The notes below the pieces were generated by a model that did no database searches, was not told the DNA's origin, and was given only the letters and a program-made list of their open reading frames with translations. This document shows, piece after piece, positions 33,986 to 42,802 of a stretch of DNA of 64,000 nt (the stretch's first letter is position 1; each line of letters starts with the position of its first letter). The DNA is from CAZWKX01 sp964633975 (lineage in GTDB: Bacteria; Actinomycetota; Acidimicrobiia; Spongiisociales; UBA11373), in contig CAZWKX010000001.1 of assembly GCA_964633975.1 (NCBI GenBank), positions 62,001 to 126,000 on the forward strand, given 5' to 3'. Both the position numbers and the translations under genes were made by a program.

Positions 33986-34291
33986 ATGGATCCGACGAAC
34001 GCCGAGACGACCAACGGCCGCAGAACACCGTGGTCCGGCGACCCGCGAGTGGCGGAGGCCTCGGGCGGCGGTAGGGTTGGGTTCGTGCTCGCCAGCCGAC
34101 TCCCCGATTGGGTCTCACGTCCTGCCGGCGCCCTCGCCGTGGTCGCAGCCGTCGCCGGGTCCGGACTCATCTTCTGGGCAACCGTGTCCGGCTCGTACCT
34201 CGCCGCCATCCTCGGCGGCGTCGCCTTTTTCGCCGCAGGCCTGTTCTGGTACGCCGCCGACCTGGCCGCCGGCCAGCACCCCCTTCGTTGA
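33986..34291 (+). CDS. Small two-helix membrane protein
   Basis: 101 aa. After about 35 polar residues come two membrane helices (PAGALAVVAAVAGSGLIFWA and LAAILGGVAFFAAGLFWYAA). A GTG near residue 33 could be the real start, leaving a 69-aa two-helix protein. It lies 38 nt upstream of the SGNH hydrolase gene on the same strand. The function is unknown. Confidence 0.55.
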   Translation: MDPTNAETTNGRRTPWSGDPRVAEASGGGRVGFVLASRLPDWVSRPAGALAVVAAVAGSGLIFWATVSGSYLAAILGGVAFFAAGLFWYAADLAAGQHPLR

Positions 34292-34329
34292 GGCGGGAGC
34301 CTGGAAGCGCCCTGATAGGCTGCCGACCG

Positions 34330-35103
34330 ATGGCTAAACCTCTGCTCGTCGCTGCCCCGTTCGTGCCGCTTGCCGCCGCCGGGTTCGCAGCCTCGCAGGT
34401 GCTGCGGGCCGCCCATCGCAAGGACCTACCCTCTCTCTCCAACGCAGACGCCTCCGGGCTGTTCGGTGACCCCGAATCGCCGCCGCTGCGCTTCGTGGCC
34501 ATCGGAGACAGCTCCCTGACTGGACCCGGACTGGTCAATCTTGACAACATCTGGGTGCGACGGCTCGCCTCCCACTTCGCCGTCGACCATCACGTCGAGC
34601 TCATATCGCTCGGCGTTGGCGGCTCGAGAGCCCTGGATGTCATAGACGGCCAGCTCGACGAGGCGGTGGCCCTGCATCCCGATATCGCTCTCGTCACCGT
34701 CGGTGCCAACGACGCGATCCGTGCCACACTCGCTCAGACCTACCGCGCCGCAATAGCTCACATGATCTCTCGGCTCGAGGAAGCCGCCGGCGCCATCGTC
34801 TTGATGGGCGTCGGCGACCTGGGGTCGATCCCCCGCCTTCCCCACGCCCTTCGACCTTTTCTGTCGTGGAGAGCCCGGGTTTTCGACGACATCTGCGCCT
34901 CCATCGCAGTGTCTCGTCCCACAACGGTCAAGGTGTACACCCGCGGCCGCATCTCGACGGCGTTCTGGGACGACCGCTCACTCTTCGCCGCCGACCTGTT
35001 CCACGCCGCCGATGAGGGCCACCGCATCTTTGCCGAGGAGGCACTCCCCGCCTTCCAGGCGGCCTACAGCATCGCTTTGGGAAGAAGAGGGGCAACCATC
35101 TAG
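34330..35103 (+). CDS. SGNH/GDSL-family hydrolase
   Basis: 257 aa from ATG 34330. An N-terminal hydrophobic stretch (LLVAAPFVPLAAAGFAASQV) may be a signal anchor. The SGNH blocks are present: FVAIGDSSLTGPG (block I, nucleophile Ser), SLGVGGSRALDV (block II Gly), VTVGANDAI (block III Asn), and the Asp/His pair in AADLFHAADEGHRIFAEE (block V, D-x-x-H). It is probably an extracytoplasmic esterase or lipase-like enzyme of unknown substrate. Confidence 0.87.
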   Translation: MAKPLLVAAPFVPLAAAGFAASQVLRAAHRKDLPSLSNADASGLFGDPESPPLRFVAIGDSSLTGPGLVNLDNIWVRRLASHFAVDHHVELISLGVGGSRALDVIDGQLDEAVALHPDIALVTVGANDAIRATLAQTYRAAIAHMISRLEEAAGAIVLMGVGDLGSIPRLPHALRPFLSWRARVFDDICASIAVSRPTTVKVYTRGRISTAFWDDRSLFAADLFHAADEGHRIFAEEALPAFQAAYSIALGRRGATI

Positions 35104-35146
35104 GGTGAATCTCCGCCATGGCGGCCCGGTTTCACGGAACGCGCGG

Positions 35147-35152
35147 TACGAT
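35147..35152 (+). promoter_or_regulatory. Candidate -10 element of the thiamine operon
   Basis: TACGAT lies 7 nt before the first paired base of the TPP riboswitch, placing a transcription start at about 35158-35160. No good -35 hexamer is visible at 16-18 nt, so this is tentative. Confidence 0.35.
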
Positions 35153-35158
35153 TGGTCT

Positions 35159-35260
35159 GCTCCGGGGAGCTCGGGATAGCCGAGCTGAGAGGATGGCCGG
35201 CCGCACAGGCAACGCCATCGACCCGTGGAACCTGATCTGGGTAATTCCAGCGGAGGGAGC
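35159..35260 (+). ncRNA. TPP riboswitch (THI element)
   Basis: It carries the hallmark conserved blocks: GCTGAGAGGATGG at about 35183 and GACCCGTGGAACCTGATCTGG, then GTAATTCCAGCGGAGGGA, ending at 35258. P1 pairs GCTCC (35159-35163) with GGAGC (35256-35260), and the AGCTCGG/CCGAGCT stem forms the variable arm. The 3' strand of P1 contains the GGAGGGAG Shine-Dalgarno and ends 1 nt before the ATG of the pyrophosphokinase gene. TPP binding should therefore hide the ribosome binding site directly, without a separate expression platform. Confidence 0.96.
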
Positions 35261-35261
35261 C

Positions 35262-35909
35262 ATGGACGCCACAGCCGTTGTCTTCACTGGGGGAGATCCG
35301 GTACCACACGACTTGCGGCTGATGCTCCCGGACGACGCATTCTTCATCGCCGCGGACTCCGGCCTCCGCACCGCGTTCGACCTCGAGATCGACGTCGATC
35401 TGGTCATCGGTGATCTGGATTCTGCCGATCCGACCGACGTCGCCACGGCGATCGAAGCCGGGGCCGAGGTCGAGCGGCACCCGGCCGACAAGGACGCCAC
35501 CGACCTCGAGCTGGCCCTGGAGGCCGCCCTCACCCGCGGCCTGTCTCCCGTCATTGTGGTCGGCGGCGCCGGATGGGATCGTTTCGACCACCTGCTGGCC
35601 AATGCCCTCCTGCTGGCCTCCCCCCGGTTCGCTCCCCTGCGCCCGCGCTGGTGGGTGAAGGGAGCGCACGTGACCATCGTGCACGACCGGTCCGTGCTCC
35701 AGGGTGTGCCCGGCGACAAGGTCACCCTCCTTGCCGCCGGCGGACCAGTCAAGGGGGTCAACACCAGGAATCTCCGCTGGCCTCTTGTCAACGAGACGCT
35801 CTCACCAGGTTCCACCCGGGGCGTCAGCAACGAGATGACGAGCCACGCGGCCACGATCACCGTGGATGAGGGGGTACTCATCGCCATCCGAGTAGGGAGG
35901 GAGCTTTGA
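35262..35909 (+). CDS. thiN: Thiamine pyrophosphokinase
   Basis: 215 aa from ATG 35262, immediately behind the riboswitch. It converts thiamine plus ATP to TPP and AMP. Motifs are FIAADSGLRTAFDLEIDVDL, then VIGDLDSAD (the family GDxDS, about residues 49-55), RHPADKDATDLELALEAAL near 74 and VVGGAGWDRFDHLLAN near 100. The C-terminal beta domain has NTRNLRWPLVNETLSPGST near 165, corresponding to the TPK thiamine-binding domain (usually GLKWPL.....FG..IS.SN). It is the first gene of a salvage operon with a thiamine-type ABC importer and overlaps the next gene by 4 nt. Confidence 0.95.
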   Translation: MDATAVVFTGGDPVPHDLRLMLPDDAFFIAADSGLRTAFDLEIDVDLVIGDLDSADPTDVATAIEAGAEVERHPADKDATDLELALEAALTRGLSPVIVVGGAGWDRFDHLLANALLLASPRFAPLRPRWWVKGAHVTIVHDRSVLQGVPGDKVTLLAAGGPVKGVNTRNLRWPLVNETLSPGSTRGVSNEMTSHAATITVDEGVLIAIRVGREL

Positions 35910-36973
35910 GGACATACCTGGCGGCACTGCTGATCCTTGCCGTCGTCACGGCCGGCTGCGGAGACGACGGCGTCGCGACGACGGGTGGGACACCGACGAC
36001 GGCGGCCGGCGTCGTGCGACTCCTGACCCACGATTCGTTCCTCGTCTCCGACGAGGTGCTCGATCAGTTCACCGCCGAGACGGGCATCGAGGTCGAGATC
36101 CTCGCCGCCGGCGATGCCGGCCTTGTGCTCAACCAAGCGATCCTCACCGCAGGCAACCCCGTCGCCGACGTGCTCTTCGGAGTGGACAACACCTTCCTGT
36201 CCCGCGCCCTCGACAACGAGATCTTCATACCCTACGAGAGTCCCGGCCTGGCCAGCGTGCCCGACGACCTTCAGGTCGATCCCGAGTTCCGGGTGACCCC
36301 GATCGACTTCGGCGACGTCTGCCTCAACTACGACAAGGAGGCATTCGACGGGCTGGTTCCGCCCCAGACGCTCCTGGATCTCACCGCCCCCGCCTACAAA
36401 AGCATGCTCGTGGTGGAGAACCCGGCGACGTCTTCCCCCGGCCTGGCCTTCCTGCTTGCCACCATCGCCACCTTCCCCGACGACGCCGAGTACACGTGGC
36501 ACGACTACTGGGCCGACCTGAGAGCCAACGACGTGGACGTCACCGAGGGCTGGGAGACGGCCTACTACGGAGAATTCTCTGGCGGCTCGGGCACGGGTGA
36601 CCGTCCCATCGTGGTCTCCTATGCATCGTCTCCTCCGGCCGAGGTCATCTACGCCGAGGAACCGCTCGACGAGGCGCCCACCGGTGTCGTCACCGACGGC
36701 TGCTACCGGCAGATCGAGTTCGCCGGCATACTGCGCGGCGCCTCCAACCCCGAGGCCGCAGCCCTGCTCATCGACTTCATGCTCTCCGAGGCGTTCCAGG
36801 AGGACATCCCGCTCAACATGTTCGTGTTTCCGGCCAACCGAGACGCCGAGCTGCCCGTTGAGTTCCTCGAGTACACCACGCTTCCCCAAAGCCCTCTGAG
36901 CATCGACCCGGCCACGATCGACGCCAACCGAGAAGCTTGGCTCGATGAGTGGACGACGATAGTGGTGCGGTGA
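35906..36973 (+). CDS. thiB: Thiamine-type ABC transporter substrate-binding lipoprotein
   Basis: 355 aa from TTG 35906, which overlaps the upstream stop (TTGA) and follows GGGAGGGAG. The lipobox is LLILAVVTAGC. The TbpA/ThiB-type mature domain starts VVRLLTHDSFLVSDEVLDQF, with TGIEVEILAAGDAG, DVLFGVDNTFLSRAL, VTPIDFGDVCLNYD and SYASSPPAEVIYAEEP, all typical of ThiB. It is anchored to the outer face of the membrane and delivers thiamine or its phosphates to the ThiP-like permease. The TPP riboswitch and the adjacent pyrophosphokinase strongly support a thiamine substrate. Confidence 0.93.
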   Translation: MRTYLAALLILAVVTAGCGDDGVATTGGTPTTAAGVVRLLTHDSFLVSDEVLDQFTAETGIEVEILAAGDAGLVLNQAILTAGNPVADVLFGVDNTFLSRALDNEIFIPYESPGLASVPDDLQVDPEFRVTPIDFGDVCLNYDKEAFDGLVPPQTLLDLTAPAYKSMLVVENPATSSPGLAFLLATIATFPDDAEYTWHDYWADLRANDVDVTEGWETAYYGEFSGGSGTGDRPIVVSYASSPPAEVIYAEEPLDEAPTGVVTDGCYRQIEFAGILRGASNPEAAALLIDFMLSEAFQEDIPLNMFVFPANRDAELPVEFLEYTTLPQSPLSIDPATIDANREAWLDEWTTIVVR

Positions 36974-38601
36974 GACGATCCCCCTGGGCCACCGCGGCGC
37001 TGGCCGCGATCCCGCTGAGCTTCCTCGGCGCCTTCTTCATATGGCCGGTGGCATCGATCCTGGTCACCGGCCTCTTCCCGGGAGGAAGCTTCGATGCCGC
37101 ACCGTTCCGAGAGGTGCTCACCGACTCCAACCTGCTCGGCGTAGCTTGGTTCACCCTGTGGCAGGCCGCCGTTTCCACCGTGCTCACACTCGTAGTCGCT
37201 CTCCCAGGCGCCTACGTCTTCGCCCGCTTCGAGTTCCCCGGCAAACGGCTCCTGCGGGCCGCCGCCACCGTGCCGTTTGTGCTGCCCACGGTCGTGGTGG
37301 GCACCGCGTTCCTGGCACTCGTGGGGAACAACGGCCTGCTGGGAGTGCGGCTCGACGGGACCATCTGGGCCATCCTCGCCGCCCACGTGTTCTTCAACTA
37401 CGCCGTCGTGCTGCGCACGGTCGGAGGCTTGTGGTCTCATCTGGATCCCGCCCTCGAAGACGCGGCCCGCTCGCTCGGAGCCAGCCGCTGGCGCGCCTTC
37501 ACCCGGGTCACCCTGCCGCTGCTGCGCCCCGCCATCGCCGCCGCCGCCTCGATCGTGTTCCTCTTCACCTTCACCTCGTTCGGCGTGATCCTGATACTCG
37601 GCGGGCCCGGATTGGCCACCCTGGAAGTCGAGATCTACCGCCAGGCCAAGCAGCTCCTGGATCTCCCCGTGGCCGCAGTGCTGGCGCTCATCCAGATGTT
37701 AGGTGTCACCGCCATCCTCACCACCTACTCCCGCCACCAGGAGCGCAGCGCGGTGGAACAGCACCTGCGTCCCGCCGCCGAGGTGGCGACGCGGCCCCGC
37801 ACTCGAGGACAGCGCGTCCTGGTCACCGGCGTGCTCACCTCGATGGCGCTCCTCCTCGGCGGACCCATCGCCGTTCTCGTGGAGCGCTCGCTCCACGGCG
37901 AAGCCGGCTACGGATTCGGCTTCTACCGGGCGCTCGGCCAGGGCAGCCGCACGGGCGCCCGGATAGTCGATCCGCTGAGGGCAGTCGGCAACTCCGCCTC
38001 GTTCGCCCTCGTCGCCACCGGTATCGCCCTGCTCGTCGGTCTCTGCGCCGCCGCCGTGATCGCCAGAAGAAGAGGGCAGCTCTCCCGCTGGTTCGACACC
38101 CTGCTCATGCTGCCCTTGGGCACGTCTGCCGTCACCATCGGCTTCGGCTTCCTCGTCGCCCTCGATGCCCCCATCGACCTGCGCGCCGCCTGGATCCTCA
38201 TCCCGCTCGCCCACGCCCTCGTGGCCGTGCCCTTCGTCGTGCGCGCCGTGGTGCCGGTAATGCGCTCGGTGCGCCAGCGCCTGCGCGAGGCAGCGGCGGT
38301 GCTCGGCGCCGCGCCCCACCGGGTGTGGCGTGAAGTGGATCTGCCCCTGGTGGCCCGCGCCACCGCCGTGGGCGCCGGCTTCGCCTTCGCCGTGTCCCTC
38401 GGCGAGTTCGGTGCCACCTCGCTGATAGCCCGGCCTGCCTCGTCTCAGACGGTTCCCCTCGCCATCTACCGCTTCTTGGGGCAGCCGGGAACGCTCAACT
38501 TCGGCAGAGCCATGGCCATGAGCGTCATCCTCATGGCCGTGACCGCAACCTCGGTCTTCCTCATCGAACGATTCCGCACACCGGGGCCGGGCGCGTTCTG
38601 A
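36970..38601 (+). CDS. thiP: Thiamine ABC transporter permease, duplicated type
   Basis: 543 aa from GTG 36970, overlapping the thiB stop by 4 nt (GTGA); an ATG 21 nt upstream is less likely. It carries two BPD_transp_1 permease domains fused in one chain, as in ThiP. Each has the EAA loop: EDAARSLGASRWRAFTRVTL near residue 166 and REAAAVLGAAPHRVWREVDL near 440. About twelve hydrophobic segments are visible. It forms the membrane channel for the ThiB-like protein and couples to the ATPase encoded next. Overlap with the following gene is ATGA-like (38601). Confidence 0.93.
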   Translation: MRRSPWATAALAAIPLSFLGAFFIWPVASILVTGLFPGGSFDAAPFREVLTDSNLLGVAWFTLWQAAVSTVLTLVVALPGAYVFARFEFPGKRLLRAAATVPFVLPTVVVGTAFLALVGNNGLLGVRLDGTIWAILAAHVFFNYAVVLRTVGGLWSHLDPALEDAARSLGASRWRAFTRVTLPLLRPAIAAAASIVFLFTFTSFGVILILGGPGLATLEVEIYRQAKQLLDLPVAAVLALIQMLGVTAILTTYSRHQERSAVEQHLRPAAEVATRPRTRGQRVLVTGVLTSMALLLGGPIAVLVERSLHGEAGYGFGFYRALGQGSRTGARIVDPLRAVGNSASFALVATGIALLVGLCAAAVIARRRGQLSRWFDTLLMLPLGTSAVTIGFGFLVALDAPIDLRAAWILIPLAHALVAVPFVVRAVVPVMRSVRQRLREAAAVLGAAPHRVWREVDLPLVARATAVGAGFAFAVSLGEFGATSLIARPASSQTVPLAIYRFLGQPGTLNFGRAMAMSVILMAVTATSVFLIERFRTPGPGAF

Positions 38602-39674
38602 TGCTCGCCGTTCTCGACGTCACCGTGCGCTTCTCGGAGACCTCGGCCCTCGATGCCGTGTCGTTCTCCGTAGCCGACGGCGAGGTGTTGGCCGTGCTCG
38701 GGCCCAGCGGCTCCGGCAAGACCACCTTGTTGCGCGCCGTGGCCGGACTGCAGCCCTTGGACTCAGGCAGGATCACCTGGGACGGCGGGGACCTCTCCGG
38801 AGTGCCCACCCACCGGCGCAACTTCGGCCTCATGTTCCAGGACTTCGCCCTCTTCCCTCACCTCGACGTCGCCGGCAACGTAGCCTTCGGGCTTCGCATG
38901 CAGGGCGTGCCTCCCAAGGAGCGCCGCCGCACCACCACCGAAGCCCTGGAGCGGGTCGAGCTACCCGGATTCGAGAATCGCACCATTGCCACCCTGTCCG
39001 GTGGTGAGGCGCAGCGGGTCGCTTTGGCCCGGGCCTTGGCTCCGGGACCCCGCATGCTGCTCCTGGATGAGCCACTCGGCTCACTCGACCGGGCGCTGCG
39101 GGAGCGTCTGAGCGTCGAGCTGCGAACCCTCCTGGAACGGCTCCAGATCACCGCCCTCTACGTCACCCACGACCAAACTGAGGCTTTCACCCTCGCCGAC
39201 CGTGTTGCCGTACTCAACCGGGGCTCGATACTCCAGATCGGGACGGCGGAAGGAGTCTGGTCCCAGCCAGCCAGCGAGACCGTCGCCAGGTTCCTCGGGC
39301 TGCGCAATCTGCTGCCAGGGTCCATCGAGGGCTCCTGGGCCGCCACCGCGATCGGCGCCGTACCGGCCCCCCGAGGCGCCAACGACGGACCGGCTCGGCT
39401 GATCGTCCGTCCCGAGGCCTTCTCCATCGACGACCGGGGCACCATCGAAGGCGTCGTTCGGTCGCGCCTTTTCAGAGGCACCGACTACCTGGTCGAGATC
39501 GAGGCGGGAGGCACCGTCATAGAGGCCCTGCTGCGTCGCGCTCCCGAGCCCGGCTCCAAGGTGCGACTCGCCGTGGAACCGGGGGGCGTGTCGGCGCTGG
39601 CCGCGCCCGCCGTGGCCGGCGGCGCAAACGTCAGCTCCGGACCCGCTCCGCCACCAGAGCCACGAGCAGGATGA
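38601..39674 (+). CDS. thiQ: Thiamine ABC transporter ATP-binding protein
   Basis: 357 aa. Walker A GPSGSGKTT is at about residues 34-42, LMFQDFALFPHLDVAGN is the Q-loop, LSGGEAQRVALARALAPGPR the signature, and MLLLDEPLGSLD Walker B. A C-terminal TOBE-like domain (about 240-340) makes it longer than proteobacterial ThiQ and more like PotA/FbpC. Identity as the thiamine importer ATPase rests on the operon. Its last 44 nt overlap the 3' end of the convergent acyltransferase gene. Confidence 0.9.
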   Translation: MLAVLDVTVRFSETSALDAVSFSVADGEVLAVLGPSGSGKTTLLRAVAGLQPLDSGRITWDGGDLSGVPTHRRNFGLMFQDFALFPHLDVAGNVAFGLRMQGVPPKERRRTTTEALERVELPGFENRTIATLSGGEAQRVALARALAPGPRMLLLDEPLGSLDRALRERLSVELRTLLERLQITALYVTHDQTEAFTLADRVAVLNRGSILQIGTAEGVWSQPASETVARFLGLRNLLPGSIEGSWAATAIGAVPAPRGANDGPARLIVRPEAFSIDDRGTIEGVVRSRLFRGTDYLVEIEAGGTVIEALLRRAPEPGSKVRLAVEPGGVSALAAPAVAGGANVSSGPAPPPEPRAG

Positions 39675-41157
39675 GCACGGCGGCCCCGCCGACGACGACG
39701 TGAGCACCGCCGGTGAACCGGTCCATTCCAAGAGGATCGACCCAGGTCCGTTCGAGCACCTCGAGCAGCCCCGACAGCACGAACAGGCCCGCCCCGACGA
39801 TCGCCACCAACAACGCCCTTCTGCGCCGCAACGAGAGCACCACAACGGCCCCGACAACCAAGTGAAAGGCATTCTGCAGCGGGTTCAGATCGAACATCAG
39901 CAAAGCCTCACCCTGGGCGGGCGCCAGGGGGAAAAACCCGGTCTGCCCGAAGCCGAGCAAGCCTATCGCTATGGCGAACACCCCGAAGCCGACTGCAGCC
40001 GCCCGGCCGGGCGAGAGCCTCCCGGGCTGGCCCTTCGGGTGCTTCTCCAGGCGGCCGAAGACCAGGAGCAGGGCCAGTAGCGGAATCGCGGCCATGAGCA
40101 GCCACAACGGACGCAGCTGCCACCACCGGACGGAGCCGATCTCCGGCTCGGGCAGACCCGCGGCGCGCCACACCCCTCCAGCCAGGGAAATGGCGGTCAC
40201 GTGCCAGAGGAACATGGTCAGCACGACAGCATGCAGCCGCTTCACCGACCGGCCAAAACGGGGACGCGCCGAGAGCCGCTGGATGCACGGACGCAGCAGC
40301 ATGGCCAGCCCCACGAGCCACAGGGTGAGAGCGAGCATGGCCAGGCTGGGGGGCTGTGCGTTCGATCGAGCCTGCCCGGGCACCCCGACGAGGCTCACCG
40401 GGTAGCCGCCGACGGTGGTGAGGAGAACCAGCCCCACCAGTCCGGCGCCGGCGAGCAGCGCCGCCCCCCGCATGCCCCATCGTTCCAGCGTCCCGTCGGC
40501 ATAGAAAAAGCCGATCTGATGAGCCAGAAGCCACAGGAGGGCGTAGTTGAGGCCGCCGAGATCGGTGAGGCCACCCCCGATGGAGACGGCGTCGACGGCG
40601 GCCACAGCAAGGGCCAGGACCGCCACGACGGTGAAGCGCGCCCTACGGTGAACCTCCCACGCCGCCGGGGCCAGTGCCACCGCCACCACGTATATGCCGA
40701 GGAACCACAAGGGCAGCGCCGCCACCTCGGCCGCCTCCGCCTTCCCCGGCGCCGTCGGGTCGGCGATTTCGATGACTGGGGCGGCGGCCAGCCACACCGC
40801 CAGGAAGACGTACGTGGGCCGCAGCAGCCGGCCCAGGCGAGCCTCCAGATAGGGCAGGTATGCACCGCCGTGGCGGGACAGGCAGACCGCGTTGGCAAAC
40901 CCGCCGATGAAGAAGACGAGCGGCATCACCTGCACCAGCCAGGTGACCAGCCGACCGGCGGCGATCACCTCGAGCGCGTTCACCGCATCGACGCCGCCTT
41001 CGCTCCACACCACGGTCGTCGTCAGCCAGTGGCTGAGCACCACGACACAGATGCACGCCACCCGGGTGAAATCGATGAACGGATCCCGCTCCGTCAGATG
41101 TCGGGCCTCGAGCGGCGAAAAGGGCCGGCTCCGGGAACCGTCGGGAGTCCCGGTCAT
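39631..41157 (-). CDS. Acyltransferase 3 family membrane protein
   Basis: 508 aa from ATG 41157 (the frame starts at 41193). The family N-terminus is FIDFTRVACICVVVLSHWL, whose His is in the first conserved helix. Then come LVTWLVQVMPLVFFIGGFAN and the R-x-x-R-L motif LEARLGRLLRPTYVFL. About eleven membrane helices follow. Such proteins O-acylate sugars of envelope glycans or antibiotics. There is an extra C-terminal hydrophobic region (about residues 390-500, four helices) beyond the usual 350-aa core. It is downstream of a DUF2079 and a mannosyltransferase gene on the same strand. Confidence 0.87.
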   Translation of the reverse strand: MTGTPDGSRSRPFSPLEARHLTERDPFIDFTRVACICVVVLSHWLTTTVVWSEGGVDAVNALEVIAAGRLVTWLVQVMPLVFFIGGFANAVCLSRHGGAYLPYLEARLGRLLRPTYVFLAVWLAAAPVIEIADPTAPGKAEAAEVAALPLWFLGIYVVAVALAPAAWEVHRRARFTVVAVLALAVAAVDAVSIGGGLTDLGGLNYALLWLLAHQIGFFYADGTLERWGMRGAALLAGAGLVGLVLLTTVGGYPVSLVGVPGQARSNAQPPSLAMLALTLWLVGLAMLLRPCIQRLSARPRFGRSVKRLHAVVLTMFLWHVTAISLAGGVWRAAGLPEPEIGSVRWWQLRPLWLLMAAIPLLALLLVFGRLEKHPKGQPGRLSPGRAAAVGFGVFAIAIGLLGFGQTGFFPLAPAQGEALLMFDLNPLQNAFHLVVGAVVVLSLRRRRALLVAIVGAGLFVLSGLLEVLERTWVDPLGMDRFTGGAHVVVGGAAVLILLVALVAERVRS

Positions 41158-41193
41158 CGCGCCATCACCGGCGGCGCGGCGCCGCCTCACCAC

Positions 41194-42738
41194 TCATCTC
41201 CGATGCGCCACGAGTACGTCTTCCTCATCGAGCACGACCTCCCAGCCTTCCCCCGACACGATCTCGCTGATCAGGGCGCGATCCCCTTCTCCCAACGACC
41301 GCAGCTCGACAACGAGCCACTCCACCGACTCGGCGGAGCGCGGGTTCTCGTCATGCACACCCCAGTTGTACGGGATCCAAGGGTTGGGGAACTCGAAGAT
41401 CTCGTGACGATGAGTGAGGTGGGCCACAAACCTGTACGAGGCCGAGACGACGTCGTCCGGCCCGGGCAGCGCCACCGCTCGCTCCATGACTTCCTGCCTC
41501 GAGTTGTCGGCAAGCGGCCAGTAGCCGTCCCTGTAATGGATGCTGACCGGGGAGAGGCCCAGCACGACCATGGAGCACAGGCCCAAAGCGCCGACGAGGC
41601 CGAGGCCGAAGCGGCGCATCGACATCCGCCTGAGCTTGCCCAGGCCCTCGATCATGGCGATGGTGAAGGCGAGCACGGGGAGGGCGGCGTAGTGCAGTCT
41701 GAAGTTCCAGGTGAACGACTGGATGGAGAGCAGGTTGATGAGGATCTGGGGCAGGCCGATGAGCAGCGCCCCCGGAGAGAGGAACGGCAGGAGGCCGAAG
41801 GGCACGGCCAGATACCAGAGGTACCAGAGGATGTCGGCCTGCCACAAGCGCTCCAGGATCCGAGCCGGGTCGGTGATCGCCGACTTGATCACCTCGATCG
41901 GCGTGTCGCCGAGATCGCCGAAGAACTGCCCGTAGAACGCCCCCTCGGGGTTGAAGATGGGGATGAGCATCTGGTTGACGAACACAAACCAGACGGCCGC
42001 ACCGAGCATCGTGTACAAGCCCACCTTGCGGTGCCCCCTCCACAGGAGCAGAACCCCCAGCATGAGCGCGGCTAGGGCGACATCCTCCTTCCAGCAGACC
42101 GCCAGCGCCAGGAACAGGGCGTAGGGGAGCCACCTTTCGCGCTGAGCCGCCACGTAGGCGCACAGGAACGGCGTGATCGCCACGACCTCGGGATGGAAGG
42201 TCTCATGCAGCATCCATTGCAGGCCCGCGTTGACGACGAAGGCGAGCGCCGGGATCAACGCATGCCACTCGTTGCCCAACACACGCTTCGCCGCCATGAA
42301 CACCGGCACGCCTCCGAGCACGACGACGGCCACCTGGAATATGTTGAGGAAATGCGGACCGGCGCCCAGCCAGTAGAACGGAACCAGCAGGAAGTAGCCG
42401 AAAGAGCCGTGATGGCCGAGTGTCTGCATGCCTCGCACCGTGTTGAAGCCGGCTCCCCGACTGTGCAGCCAGATCGATTGATCGAAGATGCCCAGGTCGA
42501 ATCCGAAGCTGCTGAAGCGGTCGTGCCGCATGAAGACGAGCAATGCGAAGACGATGAACCACGTGAGCATCACCGCGGCGAGGATCAGCCGCGGAGCCCC
42601 GGCGCGCTTGGCCAGTCGCTTCACGGCCGCCGCCGGGTCGGCACCATCCAGCCTTTCCCGCCACCCTCCGCCGAGACGGGCCCAGAGGGAACGGGCGGCC
42701 ATCGCCCCTTGGCTCGTGGCCGACGCCGGTGAGATCAC
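41194..42738 (-). CDS. DUF2079 family membrane protein
   Basis: 514 aa from GTG 42738 (ATG 42702 possible). DUF2079 hallmarks are FSSFGFDLGIFDQSIWLHSR near residue 66, TLGHHGSFGYFLLVPFYWL near 102, and LHETFHPEVVAITPFLCAY near 178. Ten or more membrane helices are followed by a C-terminal soluble domain of about 110 residues. The family is probably a GT-C-like glycosyltransferase using polyprenyl-phosphate sugars. The polyprenol-phosphate mannose synthase gene just upstream would supply a donor (inference). Confidence 0.88.
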   Translation of the reverse strand: MISPASATSQGAMAARSLWARLGGGWRERLDGADPAAAVKRLAKRAGAPRLILAAVMLTWFIVFALLVFMRHDRFSSFGFDLGIFDQSIWLHSRGAGFNTVRGMQTLGHHGSFGYFLLVPFYWLGAGPHFLNIFQVAVVVLGGVPVFMAAKRVLGNEWHALIPALAFVVNAGLQWMLHETFHPEVVAITPFLCAYVAAQRERWLPYALFLALAVCWKEDVALAALMLGVLLLWRGHRKVGLYTMLGAAVWFVFVNQMLIPIFNPEGAFYGQFFGDLGDTPIEVIKSAITDPARILERLWQADILWYLWYLAVPFGLLPFLSPGALLIGLPQILINLLSIQSFTWNFRLHYAALPVLAFTIAMIEGLGKLRRMSMRRFGLGLVGALGLCSMVVLGLSPVSIHYRDGYWPLADNSRQEVMERAVALPGPDDVVSASYRFVAHLTHRHEIFEFPNPWIPYNWGVHDENPRSAESVEWLVVELRSLGEGDRALISEIVSGEGWEVVLDEEDVLVAHRR

Positions 42739-42802
42739 GGCCGCCCTCCAAGCCGCCGTGAAGCCGGCGGGGCGGCTCCTCCTAAAAGCGCCGAAAGGCC
42801 CC

